Source: Dermanyssus gallinae (lineage: Eukaryota > Arthropoda > Arachnida > Mesostigmata > Dermanyssidae). From it: DNA of 64,000 bases. Every line of letters starts with the position of its first letter. Position 1 is the stretch's first letter. The position numbers and the translations under genes were made by a program. Shown here piece after piece: positions 1-11,950 of this stretch. Below the pieces are notes generated by a model. The model searched no databases, was not told the DNA's origin, and saw nothing but the letters and a program-made list of their open reading frames with translations. Location: positions 58,547 to 122,546 of the forward strand of contig QVRM01002187.1 in NCBI GenBank assembly GCA_003439945.1, written 5' to 3'.

Positions 1-157
1 GGAGTACGCGTTAGCTACTAAAAAAAACTGTGTCTCCGCTGTCAAAGAAAAATGTATACCTTACTAAGGGTCTGCTTTAAACGATGAACTAATCTTGTTC
101 TTATACGTATGTGAAAGCATACTTTGTTTTTCGTTGTGTTTTCGTCGTGTTATATAT

Positions 158-200
<43 letters not shown>

Positions 201-422
201 TAAATGTTCGTACAAATATGTACAGTCATCTGTTTTAATGTGCATATTCTTGTAACCTTCAGACGAAGCAGAATTGTCTGCCGAACACGACGGTATGTCT
301 GGTTTCTTCCGAACATTACGTTTACCCGTAATGGCACCTTTTATGAAGTGATGTCGGACCATCCACATCAGTTCACCACTCTTTCAAATTAATGTACTTT
401 ATTAGACACTCTCTGTACAGTA

Positions 423-464
<42 letters not shown>

Positions 465-1129
465 TGTCCGACATAATAGTTGGAAGCGTCGGTTTGGCGA
501 CGTGCCCAAGTATGACTTTTGCGCATCTCAACCAAGTGTATTTGAGGTCGGATCTAGCAATGTATTCATATAATATTCAGCTGTCACATCTGGGCAACGG
601 AGAACCTTCACGTGATTTACAAAGAGCCATTACTTGTGCCATATGTGACAGTCTGGTGTGAACTCTGGTCCAAAGGGATAATTTTTTTAATCAGATTTAG
701 TTTCATCCGTAGTGAATGACAAGCGTTGTTGCAGCATGATCCTTAATTGCTTTTGCCCGAATGTGGACGGAATCAATGCCAGTGAACTCTGGTTCCTCAC
801 AAGATAATGCCACAAGCCAAACAGTCTGCGAGATAATAGGGCTTTGAATTTAGGATTAAGTGTCGGACGGGTCATCTCGCGTAATGGGAACATTCACTGG
901 CTTTCGAGATCCTGGGATTTAACGCTGTTCGAATTTTTTCGTGTGGGGTTCCTTGAAGAGTAAATGTACTACTGCTAATATTCCTACGGCCATCAGCAAA
1001 CTAAAGATCCTCGCAATGAAGCGTGCGTTGCTATGATTAAGCCTGACTCATTTGAAAAAATTGGGTCTCCCATATTATTAAAAATATTTCTAAAGTCTAT
1101 TTTAGATTGGCCTACACGCACATATACTA

Positions 1130-3055
1130 ACGCCAGGCTCAGTGAGGCTAGTACGCTGGGAAACAAAGCTCCAACACTGGGCTTTATTGCTATTACAACG
1201 GTCCGACAAAGACGATCGGCTTATCGAGCGACTCTTGTTCTACCAGCCGAACCTCGGCACCCTAAATGTGGGGGACACAAAGGGCTGCACGGCCAACATA
1301 AGATGCTATGTAGTCGTGTACAATATGGAGGGCCACAACGACGCAGTACCCTGCAAACAGGTTACGGACCGTAAATCCCCGCGACAACCGCCGCCAAAAA
1401 TTACCAATACCATTAAGGTGCGGCAACTAAACCTCAGCAGGAACCCTAGAACATGCGTTCTGCTGTCTCAATTCGCGGCCGAAAACAACTTAAAGGTCTT
1501 ACTACCATCCGAGACCCCCAGAATACAGCTTTCTCAACCTGGACTAAAGAATTGGCTGGCAACAACTTATCTTCAACCGAGGTGTCCCCCACAAGATCAT
1601 GTCCCCCACTCCAGTCTGACAAGGCACACACTTCTATTTTATTACCACTTCCGACCTTACGCTCAGAAGAAAAGTGGCTTGGATCTCATCGAATGCTCGC
1701 CAAAATAAAATGCAGCTCCTGTCTTCTTAAGTTAGCCTATCGCCTCCCGTGCTACCGGCCCAATAGCCATATCACCGACAAGTGGAGGACCTGCCGCCGC
1801 CTGCAACAAGTGTGCATACGCTGGAGGGAGCAAGGCACCGACCACAACATTCCTATATGTGGAGGGGAGCAGTACAGAGAAGCACGAAGAGCCCTACATA
1901 GAGCAATTAAGAATGGCAAAGTGAACACCAGAAACTTATTGTACGAGGAGGTCGAAGAAAACCCTTGAGGCAAGGGGTACAATAATGTGCTTAACAAAAT
2001 GCGCCACGCACAGCCGCGACTACCCGTAGAGGTGGCCCGATTATATTATAATATAATACAACTGCGCTCGTCCTACAACGCTCCTTATACTCAAACCCGG
2101 TAAACCGCATGGAGACCCCTCGTCATGCTATCTTGCCTATCCAACGTAGCCGAGCACATGATCAATGGGTGACTACTAGAACAAAGCTAGAAGACAAGGA
2201 GGCGTTGTCGGAAAACCGGCGCGTTTTTTGACTCCGAGATTCCACACATTCATCTATCAGTGAAGTGCTAAACGTAGCCGATGCACACGCGCCGAGACGC
2301 GCCGAGAGTATACCGGCTACATTGTCTGGCCACCCACTTATATGTCAAAAACGCATTTAAAAAACGCTTTCGTGGGACGCTATAAATACGGCACGCGTTC
2401 GTGGAACGCTATAAATGCGGCCCTTCTAGACAACGGCGTGTCTCCTTACTTACGACGTATTCTAGTGTGGTACCTAAAAGACCGAGATCTACGTGCGTGG
2501 ACCACAGCCGTGGTGCCCCAGGGATCCGAACTGGGACCACCCCTATAGAATATAGCCTACGATGGAGTACTTAGACCCCCACATCCCCCGGGTGTGACAA
2601 GACAATCTGACACTCATTATCCCGGGACGAGGATCTACGGAACGGAGCCTTGGCGGATTATATCTCCGACAATACTTTCACACAAGCTAGGCTCTAAACT
2701 AGACCTAAATCGGGAATTAGTTCCGAGATGTCCCTCCAAGACAACCCCTGGGACGGACGAACTACTAATAGCGCAACTGCTACCGGGCGACAGGGGCTGT
2801 TTCAGCAATATCGACACCTTAATGGTAAATGGCTGATTTTTCTTCTTACCATATGTGCAACTCAGGAGAGGCGGACAAAGTCTAGCAGCCTTAATGACAA
2901 GTTAAAGTGGCTAGATGATGTAAGCTTGAGAAGACAGTGCTGGGGCTACCCCCGACAAGGGGCAAAGAGGACAAGTGGAGTTAAGTGGGTTTTTGAGTCC
3001 CGCACGACCGTGGCTTAAACAACAACGCAGTGTGTAGCATGCATTTCCAGTTAAA
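1130..3055 (+). mobile_element. R1-like LINE relic (ORF1 zinc knuckle, endonuclease and RT fragments, 3' end)
   Basis: Decayed non-LTR retrotransposon with many stops and frameshifts. In order: a CCHC-knuckle remnant about 1285-1365 (...MEGHNDAVPCKQVTDR, one Cys lost); an endonuclease start about 1410-1510 (RQLNLSRN...LLSQFAAENNLKVLL); the RT N-terminal region about 1850-1965 (EARRALHRAIKNGK, then LLYEEVEENP); and RT palm motifs about 2340-2580 (WNAINAALLDNGVSPYLRRI, VVPQGSELGPPL, NIAYDGVLR). The family's 3' UTR motif (see findings) is at 2965-3010. The copy ends near 3050 with gcatttccagtta followed by a (TA)n tract. R1 elements normally target rDNA; this one lies outside it. Confidence 0.8.
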
Positions 3056-3124
3056 TAACTTACATATATATATATATATATATATATATACTTTTTTTTT
3101 CTTTTGTGTGAAGTGGGTGGGGAA

Positions 3125-3215
3125 GATTTGAGTTTAGTGGGTTTGTGAATCTTACACTAGCCGCTGCTATGTGCCGGCGATGCATGTGTTGGCATTCCCT
3201 AAACTTCCCATATAA
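3125..3215 (+). mobile_element. LINE 3' UTR fragment
   Basis: The stretch gagtttagtgggtttgtgaa followed by cttacactagccgctgct is a second, separate copy of the 3' UTR motif just downstream of the LINE relic. It resembles the segment at 41680-41775. No coding sequence remains. Confidence 0.5.
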
Positions 3216-6059
3216 AAAAAAAAATTTGATTAGGCGGTGTTGTTGCCTGGGCAGAGTTCAATCACAGTCGAACTAGTCGAGATTGTATGAGTGTAACGAT
3301 GCTTTTGTGCGTACGAATCAAACACTTGTGGTATGTTTCTATGTCGAGATCTACTTTACATTCTTGTTGCGTTCGTTTTTGGAAGTTTTATTTATAATAA
3401 TAAAAAAAATACACCTACAGACAATTTAGACACGTAAGCCTTAAGCACACCTATGTTTATGTGTATTTATTAGAATTCATACGTCACTCTCTCAGCTTAC
3501 CGCATTACGTGTCCAAAACACTGGGTGCGCTGGGTGGATTTGCTCTCCGTGTAGGTGCTGCACAAAATGCTTCCTGCCGTTGACCGGCATACGTCAGTAC
3601 ATACCAAGACTTGCTTCTCTCTTGTAAACCAGCAGTATCTGGCAAAAATCATGTTTTATGTTCTTATTATTCTTGTTAGTATTTCCTGGGGTGTTGTTAG
3701 CATTATTATTCTATTCGCAGGATGATTAAGTACATTTCAGCCTAACTGCTATTTAGTCGTAAGCCAATTACTTGTCGTGTTTGTGTGTGAAAACAATGTT
3801 TCTCTTTTTCGCGGCTCACTAGTTTGCGGGCGTGATGCGCCGCTGTCTTCGTGTGTGTATCTCCGTGGACGTTAGAGGCAGGAAATTCGTTTGCGACTGT
3901 CGTTGTCGACCTCCTCGTAGATCTAATTCGTTCCCACTAATAGGTCAGCGGCGCCAGGAAGGCAAAGTGATCAGAGTATTAGGGAACAGGGTAGCTAAGA
4001 AGCCTTGCGACATACAGGTACTTGCGACGCGTCCATGGGTCCAGCCATATATTTGTATCTATTATTTTATAAGTCCAAATGTGTGTGTGTGTGTATACAT
4101 ATGCATATCTTTTAACTGTACCTGTTCTACACAACATGTGTGATAATAAATCTGACTAAGATATTTGTATCGTTTTCCTCGTGCTGTGTCCACTTCGAAA
4201 GCGATATAAATGCCCACATCGTGGCACAAGCGCACCTATTGCGCTGAGGTTATTAAAGAAGAGGCGTGATAATGATGATGATGCCTTCGCTAAGATTTGT
4301 GCTAATATTATTGCTCTCGTTGTTGTTGCTGCTGTTAACATGGTTGCTACTGTTATGCTTCTTGTTGTGCTGCTGACGCCAGGCAATATTCTGTCGTGCC
4401 GACAGCGAATGCCTTGACAATACGCTGATTGTGTTGAAGCCTTCTTTGCATTGGTGTACTGGGTATTTGCTATTGTCAGCCACGCTATCTATCGTATTTA
4501 ACATTCTACGAGTAATGGCTCGTGAGTTGGCCCTTCAATCCAATCGAAAATCGTAACGGGATCGAGTACGCACGCAACCGTGGTCGTGCAAACAGATTGG
4601 TTCGTGCTCCACGTAGTTAAAGGTCGAGCTCTGGTCCTGGAGGAAGGGCTCGGAGCACATGAGGCTCTGGTTTAGGCCTCGAGACTGTAGCGCCCGCATC
4701 AGTGGCTTACTTTAGTCTATATGGACTTAACAACAACCAAACATCAGCAGCAGCACTTATTGGCAACGAAACAGTGCGAAAATTGTGTGTGTGTGTTTTT
4801 TTATCGACCGTAGCTGTAATGCTAGTACAGCCGTGTACCAAGTATGTGGCTGAGGCAATACTCGGTGGCACTTAACAAACAATTGAAGCCAATTTCTCAA
4901 AATATTGCTAGTATAACAATAAGTCGCACTAACTGTAACGCATGTGATTTATAGGTAAATATCAAGGTTCATTCATCAATTCATATTACAACAATATTGC
5001 GAAAGTGAACGTGTTAATTTTCAGCCCTAGAGCAGACCTTGTGTGATTCATTATATTTGTATTACAATGTTAACTTGTGCACTTAATCAGGGTCAAAATA
5101 ATAATAATAAGTGTTAATACATTCGTTCGTTGAACTATTGATTATTGTTCTTAGATGCGACGCCATTAATCGTCGAGCTCTGTTCAAATCGTCGAGATTT
5201 GACAGATCGTGTCGGCGTAACAGGAAAGGAAGTGAAATTGCTTTGTGACTAAAACTTGTCTCCTCATACGATCGTGAGAAGCGTGCTTGTGCACACTCGT
5301 CTGTGGTCCGGTGCATCACTGTAGGCCGTTCTTTTTATTGTATATTGACCGTAATGTGTTCAATTGCGAGGTCGTCTGCTTGACCTTAATTGTTCACTAG
5401 CTGAGCCCATAACGTCTAAAATGGAAGCCGCGTTGCCCTTACAGACAGGGTCTGCCCAGAAACTGTACCTCGCGTCGATCTGCTGTGATCTCTTGAACTC
5501 GTTTAGCTAAGTATTCGAGGAACAACTCTGTTCTGTTACTGATACCGGGTCGGTCTGAGGATGATTATTATTTTATAGACATAACAACTAAGATATCTGA
5601 GTATATAATTTGTTTTCACACAGCGAAATACTTGCTGCGCTCACTTGTTTCTGAACTGGAAGTCATTTAAACTGTCGTATGTTGATTTATTTCTGCCTGT
5701 AACTGTTGCTAGCGAATGATGATATTTTAAAAGGTTCCCCCGTTTAAGATAAAGTCTCGCCACAGAGACTATCTATCCCGACGCTTCATTGATTCTTCAA
5801 AAGCTTCTTTTATGTCTTTCTCTCACTTCCTCTCTCACACGGTCTGCCTCGCCACACAATTTTGGCTTTCTATTTTCAAATAGGCAAGCCAATGAATGCA
5901 TGTGCCTTGCTATTATATTAGTGCGGCATCTGACAGTTTGGCATCATCAGCAGTGTTACAGCACAAATACCACATTGATTGCGTTATGGGTGTGCGGGTT
6001 ACCATTTTTTGTGGTAATTGTGTATGCGTGGCAAACGACGTGGCGCGCTATTCGAATTA
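3216..6059. other. no gene seen; AT-rich unique-looking sequence
   Basis: I see only short chance open frames, a short (GT)n at 4079-4094 and codon-like GTT/GCT runs around 4320-4380. There are no convincing exons with splice borders and no recognisable mobile element. Confidence 0.5.
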
Positions 6060-6262
6060 TCATTGATTGATTGATTTATTATTCGCTTGACTGATTGTGT
6101 ACCTAAACATACTAAACATGTCACCCTTTTGCTATCAGGGACGCTTAGAGCGGCAGCATAAGCTGACATGCTGAGACATGTCTAGGGTTCCGCAACAGAC
6201 CGCCGATAGTGACAGCATGGCCGCTGACTCTCAGCGGTATGGTTTATCATCATTATTAATTA
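6060..6262 (-). mobile_element. SINE family A copy, 5' truncated
   Basis: Read on the minus strand it contains the family core accatac-cgctgagagtcagcgg, then ggaaccctagacatgtctca, ctgccgctctaagcg, aaaagggtgacatg, and a tail gcgaataataaatcaatcaa. The same blocks occur at 8763-9010, and the first half also at 10880-11160 and 31431-31690. The tRNA-like head is missing in this copy. Confidence 0.7.
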
Positions 6263-6724
6263 GCGCAGCTAAAAGCGTATTATTGTGAACATTACCCTCA
6301 CACCATCAATATCGTTTGTACACATGGCCAACTGTGTTCCGCGCCCGGCATCATCGCCTGTACATGCCTTTGTTCTCTCAGTTGACACCTGTGGATTTCT
6401 CTTCCGGCCTTCGCCAACCTTACTAGTCTGAATTACGCATGGCACGTGGTCGTGGACTGCCCATCGTGTGCGAGAAACGCAAACTCCTGTGTCCTTTGCT
6501 GATTTCGAAACCGTACGCAGCTGTGGTATCCCATATCAAGTTGTTGTTGGTTCTGATCGTCGAGCCGTCCTTTTTGTTGTTATTATTATTATTACGTACC
6601 ATATCAATTGCAATTCCGACGATGGCCTCTCATCTGGACTGTATGGCAGACATCGCTTTTTTGCATTACGAACAAAAATAATGTGTAATGTACCACGGTA
6701 GATCTGATTAGTATGGAACTCTGA

Positions 6725-6773
6725 AACCACCAGCTAAAAGCCTGGTGGTCTCCTAGGTTTTTAGCTGGTGGTT
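6725..6773. repeat. 15-bp perfect inverted repeat (hairpin)
   Basis: AACCACCAGCTAAAA at 6725-6739 is repeated inverted at 6759-6773 around a 19-nt loop. The loop itself carries another cctggtggtc-like half site. Function unknown. Confidence 0.75.
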
Positions 6774-6779
6774 AAAAAG

Positions 6780-8093
6780 ATCCACATGATCGGGATACGA
6801 CTTCAGTGCATGTAGGGTCTGACCGCTGGTCTGGCTTTCCATCTTCAATCTATTGGTGGCGCTCCATTTGGCGTTGTCGCTTCTATTCCGTAATTTTTTG
6901 TGGTAACTTCGCCCTCGTAACGACCTGCACAAAATCACAGCTCCTGTGTCACAATTGCGGGTCACGCCGTTACATAACAAGGTTTTAAAAACTGTACTCG
7001 ATCCAAGTTTTACCTCCACCCCCCCCCCTTCCCCCACAGGCGCATGAACGCCCTCAATATTGATTTTGTCTTGCGGTTAGTCTGCTTAACCTTTTGAGTT
7101 TGAGTGATAGTGAGACAGTTCGTCGTATTAATTCTCTGATAAGCTTTGCGAGTGGATAATCTGCATTCGTCTCATGCGTCTCGACGTCAACGGCATGAAT
7201 GTTGGTTTTTGTTCCACTCCACACGTGCCGTTCTCCGCCCAGGTGTTCTCGCGTCTTGGTTTTCTCACGACAAAGAAAGTAAGAGAGAGCAGGGATTAAT
7301 TGATAGATACATTTGATCGATAGAAATATGTATGTGTATATATATTTTTTTTCTGTCCTCGTTGTTATCATCATCATAATCATCATCATCGTCGTCGTCA
7401 TTATAATAATGGTGGTGGTTGATTGCGGTTAGCGGCAACAACATCATCAACAACAATTACAACGACGCCGAAGTCCATTACTTTCCTCACTCTATTCGTC
7501 CCGACGCTAACGCTATGATTAGTCATAGTTCATTTTGGTAGGATTTCCTTTTCTCTCGCTCTCTCTTTCTTTCTCACGCTCTGCACGTACTCCCCTGTTA
7601 TCTGAGCGAACGCGAATTGCGGACAAGCGCTTTTTATCGGCGCTTTTTGAACTTGTTGAAACGTTATTGTTGTTGTTATTAATGTTTGTATTACTTCATT
7701 TGTGACGATTCTGCGTCCGTTTAATTTCCGACGTAACAACAGCAACAACATCATCATAATCAGCAACAACCACCACCAACAACAACAACAGCAACTGCAA
7801 TCTCGAGAAAAGGAGGCGTCCTAACGTCTGACATCTGCTGGAGCCTACCTGTCGACGAATTAGCTCTGGTAGCGGCAACATCAGTACTTGTTCCTAAGTG
7901 TCCACCAAACAGCAGCTGGGATAGCGTAGATGCGACCCGCGTAATGTGCGTAAATGCATTTTCCACCCCCCTCAAAAAAAACGATGCGACCCGCGTGGAG
8001 AGATCGAGGAGTCATGGCGCGCAAATGGGGAGAGGGAGAGCATTCCTACGTATGTAGCACCTGGAAATTTCAAGAACAGGCAGAACTTTCACA

Positions 8094-8095
<2 letters not shown>
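6780..8095. other. no gene seen; trinucleotide-rich sequence
   Basis: A C-rich run lies at 7018-7035. ATC/GTC and CAA runs lie around 7370-7460 and 7735-7800. Open frames here are low-complexity shadows of these repeats. Confidence 0.5.
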
Positions 8096-8140
<45 letters not shown>

Positions 8141-8410
8141 GCATTTGTGTATAGGTACATTTAAATATATACACATACATTTATATATATATATATATAC
8201 CTGTCGCCATTGGCGCTCCTCCTCTATCACGCAACGCGATGGAAGCAGGATACTCGTCGAGGGCTTGTTTAGCCTGTACAGACACTACATGATTCAGATC
8301 AATATGAGCCTGGGACATTTCGACATCCGTGAACGGACTACTGCATTAAGTCGTTTCGACTGCTGTACCGCGACCGCGTTTTCCGGTCAATGGAGACCCC
8401 GAATCTCTGT

Positions 8411-8640
8411 GGTAGCCAATGAACCGCAGGAAACTCGTCTACAACTGTAGTCGCCGGTAGCGTGGGGTTCCAACCCCACCATACCCTAGTCATGTTTTTA
8501 GTAGATTGGAGCCCCAGATCACATCTGATAGGAAGCTACATAAGTCTGACCTCAAAGGGTCGGAGGACGAGAGCAGTTCTTCAGCCTAGCTGGCCCGTGA
8601 GGGCCCGCAAAACCTTGTCATGTAGAAAAGAATGAGTCAT
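8411..8640 (-). mobile_element. LINE 3' UTR fragment (R1-like family)
   Basis: It contains ggtagcgtggggttccaacc followed by ccctagtcatg and, further on, gggtcggaggacgagagcag. The same order of blocks occurs at 38820-39000 next to a recognisable RT C-terminal region on the minus strand, so this is a 3' end without coding sequence. Confidence 0.6.
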
Positions 8641-8762
8641 CTAGAATGTGATTTGCGGTGACGATCACTTCTGCTCTGTGTAGCTTGCCAATTTCCTCTT
8701 ACCTGTTTTTGGGCTCGCTCCATCGTCGCGCTTCTCCGTCTGCCTTCGAACATGCGTTGTTT

Positions 8763-8841
8763 ATGAATGGATTGGATGGATTTATTATTCGCTTGACATA
8801 TACATATACCTAACTACGCATGTCACCCTTTTATATATATG

Positions 8842-8901
<60 letters not shown>

Positions 8902-9010
8902 CGCTTAGAGCGGCAGCAGACGCGAGCATGTTGACATATCTAGGGTTTCCTCAAAAATCCTTGTTAGACCCTGCTGAGTCGCTGATTCTCAGCAGTATGG
9001 TTTGTCATCT
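8763..9010 (-). mobile_element. SINE family A copy interrupted by a (TA)n tract
   Basis: The same core and tail blocks as the copy at 6060-6262. Here a roughly 60-bp (TA)n tract (about 8833-8896) replaces the short gctatcaggga segment between the aaaagggtgacatg and ctaagcg blocks. The microsatellite therefore lies inside the element. Confidence 0.7.
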
Positions 9011-9419
9011 TTATTATATGATCTGAACTGCATTGCTATGACATCCGACCATTATCCCAGCGGCCGCGCCTTAATTTTGCTAGCACCAACGGCGTTCTCA
9101 ACAAGCAAAATAACGGATGTTTTTGTTCCTAGCGAAATAATACATACGTGCATATGCATACTATGCTATATGTACACTGCTTACACCCACACAAATAAAC
9201 ATACATACTTGTTTGTACCGACAGACTTCTGCTTCGTCAAGCAGCCGCGGTGTAGTTATTCGTTATCGCCGGGCGCGCTATCTGTCACAATCTCCAATAT
9301 CGTAATAATCACGAAATGAATTAAAGGGGCGGAAATGTATTCTTTTAGAGTGAGAGCGAAATTACCAAAAGTCGTATTAAGCTTTTTATCCTGACATATT
9401 TTCACTAAATCTGTCGATC

Positions 9420-9530
9420 CCGGTGGCGTGGTGGGTGCATGCGTCTGCGCCTCGCGACCGAAGGAGACACATAGGTGCGCGGGTTCGAGCAGCCCCACCG
9501 TTGCACATTTGTATTTATGGGGGTCCGTCT
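9420..9530 (+). mobile_element. tRNA-derived SINE head (family B), tentative
   Basis: ggtggcgtggtgggtgcatg resembles a pol III A box. gcgggttcgagcagccccac resembles a B box, followed by cgttgcacatttgtattt. Similar B-box plus gtgcaa segments occur at about 43190-43235 and 49065-49105. Only the head is recognisable. Confidence 0.4.
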
Positions 9531-9639
9531 ATGAAGCAATGCGAAAAGCAGTCTCATGGACGTCAAATCTTGGCTGAGAGTCAGCCCCGAAAGGATTTTA
9601 TCTTCACTAAATCTGCGATTGCAATAGCCCCAGTCATCC

Positions 9640-9925
9640 TATCGACAAACCAATCATACCTGCGTGTTTGGAGAAAAATGTACGCTTTTTCTCATTTTAA
9701 TTACATCCGTTGCATTGACTTCTATGTTAGCTCAAAGCTGAACAAATATTGTATTGAAGATCATTCTCAAAAAATGAAATTCTTTGCAATTCTTATATTA
9801 TGGCTTTCACGCTCGATTTCCCATTTGTGCCGCTTGTTCAGTTGTCAAAAACTATTTTCTTACCGAGTTGTACTATATCTCAATGTTTATTGGACGAATT
9901 CTAGGAGACCCTATATATATATATA
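9640..9925 (-). mobile_element. partial copy of the foldback element family, ending at a (TA)n tract
   Basis: The right-hand part (aactattttcttaccgagttgt ... gagaccc, then (TA)n at 9912-9936) resembles the right end of the element at 61173-62150 (attattttcttgccgagttct ... tagaccc). Internal parts are more diverged. Confidence 0.45.
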
Positions 9926-10879
9926 TATATATATATGCGCATACAGACCGTATGGTTGAAACTTATTTTTGTTTAAGTTCATATTTGATCTATAAATCTA
10001 GGCCGATATTGCGAAGAACCAGTTGATTGAAGCCCAACGCTTTCATGAATCGTATGTTTGAAGGTGGTGCTTTATAAAGATTTTTAATTATTTTATATTA
10101 AATAATATAGGTATATATATTCACGCTCATTTAAGTGGGTTAATCGTATGGCGCCGCTGGACAGGATATCGAGAGGAGATACAACTTATACATTTTTAAA
10201 ATTTCCCGTTTTGTGGAGAGTGTCTTAAAATTCGAATGAACTTGATACCTCATGTTTCCCTACTGTTTTGCCTGGAAGCCAACAGCAAGTTTCTGAACGA
10301 CAAAAAATAAGAACAAAAACCGCCGACCGATGATACGTTTTCTCGGTTGACACTACACATTCTTACACCTACAACACTTATCATTCTGTGTGAATGTATT
10401 CGTTTTCAAATTAAACGTCATGACCAGCGCCACACTCCGTGGTGTGGTAGAGACGTAAGATTGATGAATTGTGTAAGAAGCCTTCTGTATGGGAGCGTCC
10501 AAATAAAAAAAAAGCACGAGATGCCGAGCCGTGGAATTGATCTAACTACTGTACCAGAGGATAGTGACTAAATCTCTAAAAGCTCGAGGATTAGCAGATG
10601 ATAACGGGCGAGCTTTGATCTGCCTTGACGGTGGTGGCGGAGGCGGCGGCAGCGGGGGTGGTGGTGACATTCTTTGCATCTGGAAGATGGGGCCGAGCCG
10701 ATGCTTAATATTTAGCAACCTAGCGTAGGCCAAGAAAAAGGTGCTTATTATAGGATATGGAGCTATTTTAACGTGGAATTGAATGGGCTGGCACCCGTGT
10801 CCGTCTTCTAGGGGGTCGAAACGTAGCATAGGCACGTAGCATGGGGCCAGCGCGTGACCAGCGCTAGGCTATCGTGCGT

Positions 10880-11160
10880 CCCCTACGGGCGGCTGGCAAT
10901 CAAGCCGTGAGGCATATCTTTAATGAGGCACCAAAGCAAGGGTCGGACGGATGTTGAGATATCTTGGCTTGTTTCACCCGACAGTTCTTGTGGCATAGCC
11001 GTTAACTCTCAGCCCCGGTATATGGTTTATCTGGTCTCAATGAGCCGATCGCTTAAAGGAAATTCGGATAACACTACGGATCGAACCAGCGACATCCTGG
11101 TAGACGACAACCATAGTTCGCCCACTAACCCCCTAAACCACGCCGCCACTTGGCGTAACC
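10880..11160 (-). mobile_element. SINE family A copy with full tRNA-like head
   Basis: On the minus strand the head has an A box (tggtttagggggttagtggg) and a B box (gctggttcgatccg). The body follows with ggctgagagttaacggc, aactgtcgggtgaaacaagc, agatatctcaaca and atatgcctcacggc. The order matches the plus-strand copy at 31431-31720. Type B 3' half. Confidence 0.75.
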
Positions 11161-11225
11161 GGCTGGGTTTGCTGTGTCAGCTGGTCACGGCTCTTAAAGG
11201 CAGTTCGCCTAGGAATAGCCGATAG

Positions 11226-11298
11226 CTGATTGATATTAATCGAATGCTGTTGTCGTAGTCGGGGGATAGCACTGACGATTGTCTGGCGATATAGAAAC

Positions 11299-11345
<47 letters not shown>

Positions 11346-11707
11346 TTTTAATATAATATGAAACGTTTCTGTACTAGTTTATATATGCATGTCATTTTGG
11401 ACAAATTGACATGCTTTACTCATGTATTTACGCATGCGATATACTCTACACGGCAAACTAAGGAAATATACTAATTAATAATATGCTTGCATATACAGCT
11501 ATACATGTGTACGTGTGTAGTACAAAGAAACGACGCCAGAATTGATAACATACCGGTTAAAAGCAACGGCGGGAGGTCAACGTTTAATATATGCATGGGG
11601 CCGGTATGCTCTCTTGTAGCCTACGGAACCATTTGCTCGAGATTGTTCATCTCCCAGTCATTGTTGGCGCTATAGAAATCGTTTGAAGTTTTAGTCTTAC
11701 GTTTGGC

Positions 11708-11745
<38 letters not shown>

Positions 11746-11950
11746 TTTGATCTTAATTTATTTCCGAAGCGAAAGAGCAAAATGTGTGGGAGTATGCTAT
11801 TGATAGGAAATTCCTCCAGCAATTGTCTCCGCGCGGTGGGTTGCATAAACCCCTTGGTTGTACCGGTTTAATAAGACTCGAATTTTGACTAGTCTTTTTT
11901 TAATTGTTTTACCTTGCGTGTTGTTTTTGATGTTTACAACGCTTAAGTAA
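11226..11950. other. no gene seen; two (TA)n tracts
   Basis: It contains (TA)n at about 11301-11337 running into a T run, and another at 11711-11741. No exon or element was recognised. Confidence 0.5.

Noticed and set aside
645..680. WCEL-like text as the missing first exon of the ceramidase (DWCE motif)
   Set aside because: Preceded closely by a stop, lacks the Asp and following Asn-Tyr, and no suitable donor follows.
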